11,197 nt of DNA from Lentzea sp. (GTDB taxonomy: Bacteria > Actinomycetota > Actinomycetes > Mycobacteriales > Pseudonocardiaceae), in assembly GCA_030146905.1 (NCBI GenBank), contig JASLAV010000876.1, positions 1 through 11,197 of the forward strand, in the 5' to 3' direction. A program made the position numbers and the translations under genes. Numbering within the stretch: position 1 is the stretch's first letter; each line of letters starts with the position of its first letter. The notes beneath the pieces are model-generated. The model was not told where the DNA came from. It was given only the letters and a program-made list of their open reading frames with translations, and searched no databases. Below, piece by piece: positions 1-5,534 of this stretch.

Positions 1-102
1 GCGCACGAGCGCCGTCATGAGCTGCGCGGTTCGCGGGTCCTTCGCCGTGGACCAGCGCTGCTGCGCGAGCTCAGTGATGTTGTCCTCGGTGACGAGCTGC
101 AT
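1..102 (-). CDS. Intradiol ring-cleavage dioxygenase, N-terminal fragment (hydroxyquinol/catechol 1,2-dioxygenase-like)
   Basis: Only the first 34 codons lie in the window; the gene continues past base 1. The ATG at 102 follows a clear GAGGAG ribosome-binding site (109-114) at 6 nt and starts 3 nt after the stop of the citryl-CoA lyase-like gene, so it belongs to the same operon. The visible peptide reads MQLVTEDNITELAQQ, then RWSTAKDPRTAQLMTALVR. By memory this resembles the start of the Dioxygenase_N domain of intradiol dioxygenases, where a 'DPR...M..LVRHLH' stretch precedes the catalytic beta domain. Such enzymes use Fe(III) to open catechol or hydroxyquinol rings between the two hydroxyls in the cytosol. 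The iron ligands (Tyr, Tyr, His, His) would lie outside the window, so function and substrate are unconfirmed. The PcaR-like regulator at 3505-4320 fits an aromatic pathway. Confidence 0.62.
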   Translation of the reverse strand, partial: MQLVTEDNITELAQQRWSTAKDPRTAQLMTALVR

Positions 103-105
103 TGC

Positions 106-882
106 TCACTCCTCTGAAGGCGCGACTGACCGCGTGTTCGACTCCACGGACAGGAAGATGTCGTTGGCGACCGGGTTGCGCAGCTCCTCGGCGAGCTGCC
201 CGATCAGGCCGGCGGTGCGGGCCAGCAACGCGAAGCCCCGCAACAGCTCCAGCGGCAGGCCGAGGTCGGCGAGTGCCGCGCCGCACGTCCCGGCGCCGTT
301 GAGCGGCAGGGTCTTGCCGAGCACCTGCGGGTGCACGCGGCCGATCGCGGCGAAGAGCGAGAGGTGCGGGCCGACCAGGCCCTCCTCCTCGGCGATCTGG
401 AACAGCCGCGGTGTGCGCGGGTCGCCGTTCTTGTGCACGTGGTGGCCGAGGCCGGGAATCCGCGCCTTCCCCTGCTTCTCCACGGTTTCCAGCGCGAGCG
501 CGTCCCAGCCCTGCTCGTCGGTGGGCAGCTCGACGGTGGTCACCACGGCGTTGAGGAACCGGCTCGCGTCCTCGGTGACACCGAGGAACCGCGACCCGCC
601 GCCGAGCAGACCCGCCGCGAGCGCGCCCTGCACGGAGTCCGGCGCGGAGAGGTAGGTGAGGCGGCTGACGATCGCGGTCGGCGTGAACCCGTGGTCGGCG
701 AGCGCCGCGAGCACCGCCTCGAACACCCGCGTCTCACCGGGACTCGGCCTGCGCTGGGTGGCGAGCCAGAACGCGAGCTCGCCGAACCCGACCTGGCCCA
801 TCACGTCACGCGCGAGGTCCTTGCCCAGCAACGTGATCGTGTCGGGCGTCGAGGCCCCGAGCGCTGTCTCATAGACCGTCAC
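106..882 (-). CDS. Citryl-CoA lyase-like protein (short citrate-synthase-fold family)
   Basis: The 258-residue protein is much shorter than citrate synthase (about 370-430) and matches the compact citryl-CoA lyase / ATP-citrate-lyase C-terminal type. Known members cleave or form 3-hydroxy-3-carboxyacyl-CoA thioesters. Visible family blocks are AAGLLGGGSRFLG (about 89-101), parallel to the 'GLLTIGDRFGGA' block of ATP-citrate lyase; IPGLGHHVHKNGDPR (142-156), the equivalent of the citrate synthase 'GHRV/L..DPR' block, with His147 as likely catalytic His; and LPLNGAGTCGAALADLGLP (192-210). In that last block citrate synthase has 'PNVDxxSG'; here the position of the catalytic Asp appears to be Ala197, which is odd. 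The start is GTG at 882 with AAGGAGG at 886-892, inside the end of the CoA-transferase gene (14-nt overlap, different frame). The pairing with a CoA-transferase suggests the lyase cleaves the thioester that enzyme makes. The exact substrate is unknown. Confidence 0.78.
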   Translation of the reverse strand: MTVYETALGASTPDTITLLGKDLARDVMGQVGFGELAFWLATQRRPSPGETRVFEAVLAALADHGFTPTAIVSRLTYLSAPDSVQGALAAGLLGGGSRFLGVTEDASRFLNAVVTTVELPTDEQGWDALALETVEKQGKARIPGLGHHVHKNGDPRTPRLFQIAEEEGLVGPHLSLFAAIGRVHPQVLGKTLPLNGAGTCGAALADLGLPLELLRGFALLARTAGLIGQLAEELRNPVANDIFLSVESNTRSVAPSEE

Positions 883-2005
883 GGTCCTCCTTCAGCCAGG
901 CGCGCAGCTCGGCGCCGTGCTCGTCCAGTCCTGGCGGCGGCAGCTCGTACACGGCGGGTGTCTCGGAGAACCGGATCGGGTGCCGCGTCGTCGGCACGTC
1001 CCCGACCACGACGACGGGATCGAGCCCGAACCGTTCGGCCATGGCGAACCCGCCGTCGATGGTGTTGATCGGCCCGCACGGCACGCCCGCCGCGACGAGC
1101 AGGTCGAACCACTCGACGGCGCCACGGGTGCGGAGCCGTTCCTCCAGGACCGGCCGCAGCTCCTCGCGGTTGCGGGTGCGGTCGGCGTTGCGCGCGAACC
1201 GCGGGTCGTCCGGCACCTCCGGCAGCCCGAGCACCTCGCACAGCTTGCGGAACTGGCCGTCGTTGGCCGCCGCGACGATGAGGTCGTTGTCGGCGGTGGG
1301 CAGCGGCTCGTACGGGAAGACGCTGGGGTGCGCGTTGCCCATCCGGAACGGCACGGTGCCCCCGGCGACGAACGCCGAACTGTGGTTCACCAGGCCCGTC
1401 AACGCCGACGACAGCAGGTTGACCTCGACGAGCTGGCCCTGGCCCGTCGCGTCGCGGTGGCGCAGTGCCGCCAGGATGCCGATCACCGCGTGGTTGCCGG
1501 CCATGACGTCGAACACCGAGATGCCCGCGCGGTAGGGCGGGCCGTCCGGGTCGCCGGTGAGGCTCATCAGGCCGGAGATCGCCTGCACCATCAGGTCGTA
1601 GCCGGGCACGTGACTGCCCTCGCCCGACCCGAAACCGGTGATGGACGCGTAGACCACCTTCGGGTTCGCCGCGCTGACGCTCGCGTGGTCGAGCCCGTAC
1701 TTCGCGAGGCCGCCGGGCTTGAAGTTCTCGATCAGGATGTCGGCACGTCGCGCGAGCTCGCGGCCCAGTGCGGCGTCCGCCGGATCGCGCAGGTCCAGCG
1801 CGATCGACCGCTTGCCGCGGTTGATGCCGAGGTAGTAGGTCGAGACGTCGTCCCGCACGGGCGGCATCCACGTGCGGGTCTCGTCCCCGGCGGGGCCCTC
1901 GACCTTGACGACCGACGCGCCCATGTCGGCGAGGAGCATGGTCGCGTACGGGCCCGCGAGCACGCGCGAGAAGTCGGCGACGAGCAGTCCGTCCAACGGG
2001 CCCAT
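869..2005 (-). CDS. Class III CoA-transferase (CaiB/BaiF/formyl-CoA transferase family)
   Basis: The 378-residue protein is typical of family III CoA-transferases, which move CoA between organic acids through an aspartyl-CoA anhydride in interlocked dimers. It opens with the family signature GLLVADFSRVLAGPYATMLLADMGA (starting at residue 6), then VVKVEGPAGDETR, NRGKRSIALDLRDP and ADILIENFKPGGLAKYGLD (88-106). Asp166 in GISVFDVMAGNHAVIGILAAL is the expected catalytic Asp (Asp169 in formyl-CoA transferase). The ATG at 2005 overlaps the amidohydrolase stop by one base (TGATG), with GAGGAC at 2015-2020; an upstream extension of the frame would run through the amidohydrolase end and lacks family sequence. 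It probably activates a carboxylic acid formed in the pathway for the downstream lyase. The acid and the CoA donor cannot be read from the sequence. Confidence 0.9.
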   Translation of the reverse strand: MGPLDGLLVADFSRVLAGPYATMLLADMGASVVKVEGPAGDETRTWMPPVRDDVSTYYLGINRGKRSIALDLRDPADAALGRELARRADILIENFKPGGLAKYGLDHASVSAANPKVVYASITGFGSGEGSHVPGYDLMVQAISGLMSLTGDPDGPPYRAGISVFDVMAGNHAVIGILAALRHRDATGQGQLVEVNLLSSALTGLVNHSSAFVAGGTVPFRMGNAHPSVFPYEPLPTADNDLIVAAANDGQFRKLCEVLGLPEVPDDPRFARNADRTRNREELRPVLEERLRTRGAVEWFDLLVAAGVPCGPINTIDGGFAMAERFGLDPVVVVGDVPTTRHPIRFSETPAVYELPPPGLDEHGAELRAWLKEDRDGL

Positions 2006-3438
2006 CAGACGGACGTCCTCGTGTCGCCGCGGTACTCCGTGTACGTGTAGGGGTTGTCCAGCACCTCGGGCTCGGGGACGTCCGGGTTCATGCCCTTCTG
2101 CCACGCCTCCTCGCCCATCTGCCCGCGCAGGTGGGCGACGGTCTGCTCGACCTGGGAGCGGATCGCCTTCAGGTCGACGTCGACGAGCCGGTGGTCGCGC
2201 TTCACGATCCGGCCGTCGACGATCACCGTGTCCACATCGGACCGCTGGGCCTGGAAAGCCACGTGCCCGTACGGGTTGAGGATCGGGAACATGGCGGGGG
2301 AGTGCTCGTTGCGCAGCAGCACGATGTCGGCCTTCTTGCCGACCTCGATGCTGCCGATGTCCGAGTCGCGGCCCAGCGCGCGGGCACCGCCCATGGTCGC
2401 CCAGTCGACGACGTGCTCCGCCCTCAGCGACGAGTGCGTGACGGTGTCGTTCGTGGCGTGCGCCGCCATGTGCTCACGCGCCCGGTCGGCGCCCAGCGTC
2501 GTGCGCATCGCGGAGAACAGGTCGCCGCTCCACCACACCGACGTGTCCATCGACAGCGACACCGGGATGCCGTGGTCGCGGATCGCCCAGGTGGGAGGGT
2601 AGCCCTGGCCCGCGCTCTGCTCGCTCTCGGTCGACACGGAGATCGACCCGCCCGTGGCGGCGATGCGGTGGTAGGAGTCGGCGGACAGCGTCGCCGCGTG
2701 GACGTAGATCGACTCCGGTGTCATGAACCCGTTGTCGTGCATCAGCCGGATGCCGTCGTCGTTCGTCGCGCCCCACACGCCCGCGTGGGTGGTGACGGGG
2801 ACGCCGAGCTCACGTGCGACCTCGAACGCGGGCTTCTCGGGGAACTCCGGGTCGCCGGTCACGTCGAACGCGAGCTGGAAGCCGAGCATGTCGTCACCGG
2901 TGATGCGCCGGTTCACGAAGTCGCGGAACTCGGGCTTCGCGGTCCAGGACGCGGGGCTGTCCTGGATGTTGCCGTAGGCCAGGACGAACCGGCCGGGAAC
3001 GGCCTGCAACGCGTCGACGGCGGCGTCGGCGTGCTCGGTCGTCTGCAGCCCGTGCGACCAGTCGACGGTCGTGGTGACACCGGCGTCGAGGGCCTCGGCC
3101 GCGCCGAGCAGGTTGCCCGCGTGGATGTCCTGGGGCCGGAAGACCTTGCCCCACTCCAGGTAGTACCAGACGAAGTACTGCGTGAGCGTCCAGTCGGCGC
3201 CGTAGCCGCGCATCGCGGTCTGCCACATGTGCCGGTGCGTGTCGATCATGCCCGGCATCACGATGCCGCCGGCGGCGTCGATCTCCTCCGTCCCCTCCGG
3301 CACCTCCAGCCGCGGGCCGATCGCGGCGATCCGGTCACCGACGACCAGGACGTCGTGGCCGGCCAGCACCTGGTGCTGACCGTCCATCGTCAGGACGGTG
3401 CCGTTCCTCAGGACAACAGGACGTCTTTCGCCGACCAC
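2005..3438 (-). CDS. Metal-dependent amidohydrolase (COG0402-like), substrate unknown
   Basis: The 477-residue cytosolic enzyme has the amidohydrolase plan: a small beta-sandwich formed by both ends (VVLRNGTVLTMDG; GKKADIVLLRN and VDTVIVDGRIVKRDHRLVD near the C-terminus) around a metal-dependent TIM barrel. Metal ligands visible are the D-T-H68-R-H70 motif after MPGMI, His218 (VTTHAG), His247 (YVHAAT) and Asp298 (SLSMDTS). This resembles the chlorohydrolase/SAH-deaminase group. However, the deaminase 'HxxE' proton-shuttle Glu is absent (H218-A-G-V221), so a plain aminohydrolase reaction is doubtful. It is the first gene of the enzyme operon and is preceded by a sigma70-like promoter and the shared CGGACA dyad. 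It may process a ring-substituted or amide precursor before ring cleavage, but this is inferred only from its neighbours. Confidence 0.85.
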   Translation of the reverse strand: MVGERRPVVLRNGTVLTMDGQHQVLAGHDVLVVGDRIAAIGPRLEVPEGTEEIDAAGGIVMPGMIDTHRHMWQTAMRGYGADWTLTQYFVWYYLEWGKVFRPQDIHAGNLLGAAEALDAGVTTTVDWSHGLQTTEHADAAVDALQAVPGRFVLAYGNIQDSPASWTAKPEFRDFVNRRITGDDMLGFQLAFDVTGDPEFPEKPAFEVARELGVPVTTHAGVWGATNDDGIRLMHDNGFMTPESIYVHAATLSADSYHRIAATGGSISVSTESEQSAGQGYPPTWAIRDHGIPVSLSMDTSVWWSGDLFSAMRTTLGADRAREHMAAHATNDTVTHSSLRAEHVVDWATMGGARALGRDSDIGSIEVGKKADIVLLRNEHSPAMFPILNPYGHVAFQAQRSDVDTVIVDGRIVKRDHRLVDVDLKAIRSQVEQTVAHLRGQMGEEAWQKGMNPDVPEPEVLDNPYTYTEYRGDTRTSV

Positions 3439-3444
3439 GGCGGG

Positions 3445-3451
3445 CCTCCTC
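3445..3451 (-). promoter_or_regulatory. Ribosome-binding site deciding the amidohydrolase GTG start
   Basis: GAGGAGG lies 6 nt before GTG 3438. An in-frame ATG exists at 3468, but it sits upstream of this Shine-Dalgarno and inside the operator dyad (3462-3475). Residues encoded between the two starts (MSACRSRRPA) are not family-like. The GTG at 3438 is therefore preferred. Confidence 0.75.
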
Positions 3452-3461
3452 GACCGACAGG

Positions 3462-3475
3462 CGGACAACTGTCCG
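3462..3475. promoter_or_regulatory. Putative IclR operator O1, in front of the enzyme operon
   Basis: Perfect inverted repeat CGGACA-AC-TGTCCG. The same arms with a 2-nt centre recur at 4332-4349 in front of the IclR gene and were noticed nowhere else as a dyad in the window. It overlaps the expected transcription start (about 3473) of the promoter at 3480-3508, a position suited to repression. IclR-family proteins commonly bind short palindromes near their own gene and target promoter; assignment to this particular regulator is inference. Confidence 0.68.
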
Positions 3476-3479
3476 TTGA

Positions 3480-3508
3480 ATCCTCAACCTTCTGGGGGCG
3501 GGCGTCAA
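3480..3508 (-). promoter_or_regulatory. Promoter of the amidohydrolase-CoA-transferase-lyase-dioxygenase operon
   Basis: On the minus strand TTGACG (3508-3503) and GAGGAT (3485-3480) are spaced by exactly 17 nt, a good actinobacterial vegetative promoter. The -35 overlaps the stop codon of the IclR gene. The predicted start near 3473 falls in the dyad at 3462-3475. A short inverted repeat, GTTGA-N4-TCAAC (3475-3488), also covers the -10 and could add to control. Confidence 0.6.
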
Positions 3509-4320
3509 GCCACCCCTGGCCGGAACTCGACGTGCGGCACGGTGTCGAGGCGGGCGAAGTCGGCGCTGATGTCGCCCGCTGCCTGCAGCAACAGCGGAAG
3601 GTGGTGCTCGACCATCCGCTCCAGGGACGTCTCCGCCGCGTGGCAGTTGACGTTGAGCGCCGCCACGACCGCGCCGTCCCCGTTGCGCAACGGCGCCGCG
3701 ATCGACCGGATCCCCGGCGCCAGCTGCTCGTCGGTCAGCGCCCACCCGCGCGCCCGCACGTCCCGCAGCTCGGCGTCCCGCTCGGCCACGTCCGGCTGCC
3801 ACCGCGGCGTGAGCTCCGACCGCGACGGCTGCGCGAGCACGGCCTCCAGCTCGGCCGGCGGCAGCGCCGCGAGCTGCACCTTCCCGAGCGACGTCGCCAG
3901 AGCGGGGAAGCGCGTCCCGATCTGGACCGACAGCGTGACGATCTTCGGCACCGCCACCCGCGCCACGTAGACGATGTCCGGCCCGTCGAGCTGGGCGATC
4001 GAGCACGACTCGTTCGTCCTGGCGCCCAGCCGCTCCATGTGCGGCCGGGCGACATCCCACAACCCCGTCGACCGCACGTACGCCACGCCCAGCTCGAGCA
4101 CCTTCGGCGTGAGCGCGAACCCGGCCTCGCTCTGCCTCGCGTACCCGAGCTCGACCAGGGTGAGCAGGATGCGCCGCGCGGTCGGCCGCGCCAGCCCCGT
4201 CACCGACGCCACCTCGCTCAGCGGCATGACCGGGCGCAACGGCCGGAACGAGCGGATCACGTCGAGTCCGCGTGCGAGTGCCTCGATGAAGTCGGGGCCG
4301 GTGTCAGGACGAGCAGCCAT
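3505..4320 (-). CDS. IclR-family transcriptional regulator, PcaR/PcaU/PobR-like subgroup
   Basis: The 271-residue protein has an N-terminal winged helix-turn-helix (about 10-75: FIEALARGLDVIRSF, LSEVASVTGLARPTARRIL, LVELGYARQ, FALTPKVLELG) and a C-terminal effector domain (about 90-260). The latter has ESCSIAQLDGPDIVYVARV (104-122), GTRFPALATSLGKVQLAAL and LAPGIRSIAAPLRNGDGAVVAALNV. This wording closely follows the pca-regulon regulators, which sense aromatic acids or ring-cleavage products. Start ATG 4320 gives the usual length (about 250-280); the open frame reaches to 5397, but that part is antisense-like shadow of TerC in another frame. No Shine-Dalgarno precedes the ATG, and a TATCTT -10 (4332-4327) would place transcription start at or next to the ATG, suggesting a leaderless mRNA. 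It likely controls itself and the downstream enzymes through the two identical dyads. Confidence 0.92.
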   Translation of the reverse strand: MAARPDTGPDFIEALARGLDVIRSFRPLRPVMPLSEVASVTGLARPTARRILLTLVELGYARQSEAGFALTPKVLELGVAYVRSTGLWDVARPHMERLGARTNESCSIAQLDGPDIVYVARVAVPKIVTLSVQIGTRFPALATSLGKVQLAALPPAELEAVLAQPSRSELTPRWQPDVAERDAELRDVRARGWALTDEQLAPGIRSIAAPLRNGDGAVVAALNVNCHAAETSLERMVEHHLPLLLQAAGDISADFARLDTVPHVEFRPGVA

Positions 4321-4326
4321 GGGCCC

Positions 4327-4332
4327 AAGATA
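4327..4332 (-). promoter_or_regulatory. Putative -10 element for a leaderless iclR-family transcript
   Basis: TATCTT on the minus strand ends 6 nt before the ATG at 4320, so transcription would begin at or within a base of the start codon. No convincing -35 is visible (GGACGC at 4357-4352 with 19-nt spacing is weak). The operator dyad lies immediately upstream and shares one base with it. Confidence 0.4.
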
Positions 4333-4349
4333 ACGGACACTTGTCCGTT
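4332..4349. promoter_or_regulatory. Putative IclR operator O2 (autoregulatory)
   Basis: Perfect 8+8 inverted repeat AACGGACA-CT-TGTCCGTT, 12 nt before the IclR ATG and in the 41-nt gap after the terC stop. The inner 6+6 arms are identical to O1 at 3462-3475, with the same 2-nt spacing. It would lie between -35 and -10 of the regulator's own promoter, consistent with autorepression. No in-vitro evidence is implied. Confidence 0.7.
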
Positions 4350-4361
4350 CAGCGTCCCAGC

Positions 4362-5330
4362 TCAGCCCGATCGGACGTCCGCGGCCCGGTTGGCGCGCAG
4401 GCTCGTCAGCGTGACGATGCCCAGCGTGGCCACGATGACCGCCAGCGAGACCGGAGTCGGGATCTCCGGCACGGCGGGCCAGATCCCGTGCGCCCAGTGC
4501 AGCACCAGCTTCACGCCGATGAACGCGAGGATCACGGCCAGGCCGTGGTTGAGGTGGACGAGCTTGGCCAGCGCCGAGTGCAGCACGAAGTACAGCGCGC
4601 GCAGGCCGAGCAGCGCGAACGCGTTGGTGGTGAACACGAGGTACGGGTCCTCGGTGATGCCGTACACGGCGGGCACCGAGTCGATCGCGAAGACCACGTC
4701 GGTCGCGAAGATCGCGACCACCACGATGGCGAGCGGTGTCAGTGCGCGCCGGCCGTGCTCGCGCACGATCATCTTCGTGCCGCGGTAGTCGTCGGTGACC
4801 GGCATGAGCCTGCGCATCAGCCGGACCGACCGCATCTTCGACGTGTCCTTCTCGGCGGGATCGCCGCTCATCGCCGCGTGCAGGATCTTCACGGCGGAGG
4901 CGAGCAGGACCAGGCCGAAGACCAGGAACGCCCACGTGCCGGCGGAGAGCATCGCGGCACCGGCGGCGATGAAGACACCGCGCAGCACCAGGGCGCCGAC
5001 GATGCCGTAGAGCAGCACGCGTTGCTGCACGGCGGGTGGCACGCTGAACGCGGCGAGCAGCAGCATGAAGACGAACAGGTTGTCGACCGAGAGGGACTTC
5101 TCGACCACGAACCCGGTGATGAAGTCGAGCGACGGCGTGCCGCCGAACTCCCACCACAGCCAGAGCCCGAACACCAGCGGCAGGGCGAGGTAGAACACCG
5201 ACCAGCCCACGGCCTCCCGCAGGGACACCTCGTGCGGGCGGCGGGTGACCAGGAAATCGACCACCAGCAGTGCGACCAGCACCGCGATGCTGACCAGCCA
5301 CAACCCTGGCGACGCCACTGAACCGGGCAC
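4362..5330 (-). CDS. TerC/Alx-family integral membrane protein, probable Mn2+ exporter
   Basis: The 322-residue length equals that of classical TerC-family proteins such as E. coli Alx. Hydrophobic helices cover most of the chain: about 10-28, 42-60, 70-96, 107-125, 132-150, 198-215, 232-251, 262-280 and 292-310. The conserved acidic motifs are E77-K-S-L-S-V-D-N84 and F-A-T-D211-V-V-F-A-I-D217-S, likely metal-binding residues in the membrane. Members of this family with a yybP-ykoY leader export manganese in characterised bacteria, and such a leader is visible here. The start is GTG 5330 with AGGAGG at 5335-5340. No terminator separates it from the downstream IclR gene (41-nt gap), so read-through into the catabolic module is possible. 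'TerC' originally denotes tellurite resistance; that role is not supported here. Confidence 0.92.
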   Translation of the reverse strand: MPGSVASPGLWLVSIAVLVALLVVDFLVTRRPHEVSLREAVGWSVFYLALPLVFGLWLWWEFGGTPSLDFITGFVVEKSLSVDNLFVFMLLLAAFSVPPAVQQRVLLYGIVGALVLRGVFIAAGAAMLSAGTWAFLVFGLVLLASAVKILHAAMSGDPAEKDTSKMRSVRLMRRLMPVTDDYRGTKMIVREHGRRALTPLAIVVVAIFATDVVFAIDSVPAVYGITEDPYLVFTTNAFALLGLRALYFVLHSALAKLVHLNHGLAVILAFIGVKLVLHWAHGIWPAVPEIPTPVSLAVIVATLGIVTLTSLRANRAADVRSG

Positions 5331-5334
5331 GGGA

Positions 5335-5360
5335 CCTCCTCGAACGCGAATGGTTCGAGG
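5335..5360 (-). promoter_or_regulatory. RBS-sequestering hairpin, expression platform of the terC riboswitch
   Basis: On the minus strand CCTCGAAC (5360-5353), a 7-nt loop and GTTCGAGG (5345-5338) form a perfect 8-bp stem. Its 3' arm includes the first AGG of the AGGAGG ribosome-binding site (5340-5335). Its 5' arm shares CCTCG (5360-5356) with the 3' strand of riboswitch P1, so the two helices exclude each other. This predicts that ligand-stabilised P1 frees the site and switches translation on. Confidence 0.72.
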
Positions 5361-5447
5361 TCTCCTTCACCCCGGTGGGGTGGCCTCCCGGGGACACCGC
5401 GGGGCGTCCGTACTGACCGGCCAGGCTCTTGGGAAGTACTCCCCTCG
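5356..5447 (-). ncRNA. yybP-ykoY-type manganese riboswitch aptamer
   Basis: The minus-strand leader starts CGAGGGGAGTACTTCCC (5447-5431) and ends GGTGAAGGAGACCTCG (to 5356). These match the two conserved strands of the yybP-ykoY motif, 'GGGGAGUA' and 'GAGACCU', which meet at the Mn2+ site. P1 is CGAGG (5447-5443) with CCTCG (5360-5356). Inside are GGACGCC-CCGC-GGTGTCC and CACCCC-ACC-GGGGTG, two strong hairpins; the second leads directly into the conserved 3' strand. Placement directly before a TerC gene is the classic context. Boundaries are by eye. Confidence 0.85.
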
Positions 5448-5453
5448 GCGGCC

Positions 5454-5482
5454 AGTATCGTCATCCTTAAAGGAAAAGTAAA
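5454..5482 (-). promoter_or_regulatory. Putative promoter of the riboswitch-terC transcript
   Basis: On the minus strand TTTACT (5482-5477) and GATACT (5459-5454) are spaced by 17 nt in the only AT-rich stretch of the region. Start would be near 5447, the first base of P1. A small palindrome TCCTT-A-AAGGA (5464-5474) lies in the spacer. An alternative pair, TTAACC with TAAGGA, is slightly further upstream. Confidence 0.45.
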
Positions 5483-5496
5483 GCAAGGTTAAGGGG

Positions 5497-5527
5497 TTGC
5501 CTCTCAAGTTGCTTGAGATCACATAGT
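5497..5527 (+). promoter_or_regulatory. MerR-type promoter with operator dyad in a 19-bp spacer
   Basis: TTGCCT (5497-5502) and CATAGT (5522-5527) are 19 bp apart. The dyad TCTCAAG-TTG-CTTGAGA (5502-5518) fills the spacer. MerR-family activators are known to untwist promoters with 19-20-bp spacers that carry such a dyad, and the arms resemble the SoxR box (CCTCAAGTTAACTTGAGG). Start would be near 5534-5535, at the ATG of the MerR gene. Self-control by that regulator is inferred. Confidence 0.65.
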
Positions 5528-5534
5528 GGGGGCC

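Noticed and set aside
2006..2104. Upstream start for the CoA-transferase
   Set aside because: It would overlap the amidohydrolase by about 100 nt and adds non-family residues; the ATG at 2005 has a TGATG overlap and a GAGGAC site.
4372..4381. Palindrome CGGACGTCCG as a third IclR operator
   Set aside because: It lacks the 2-nt spacer and the ACA/TGT inner bases of the other two sites and lies in the coding end of terC.
2131..4788. Very long open frame on the plus strand (about 885 codons) across the amidohydrolase, IclR and TerC genes
   Set aside because: It is antisense to three recognisable genes, is low-complexity (Arg/Val/His/Asp-rich) and comes from third-position GC bias.
4321..5397. 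N-terminal extension of the IclR reading frame
   Set aside because: The extra residues are Arg/Ala-rich and antisense-like in another frame of TerC; the family-like protein begins exactly at ATG 4320.
5464..5494. TCCTT-A-AAGGA and CCTTAA-N18-TTAAGG repeats as an MntR or Fur box
   Set aside because: They do not match known MntR or Fur boxes and may simply reflect AT-rich divergent promoter sequence.
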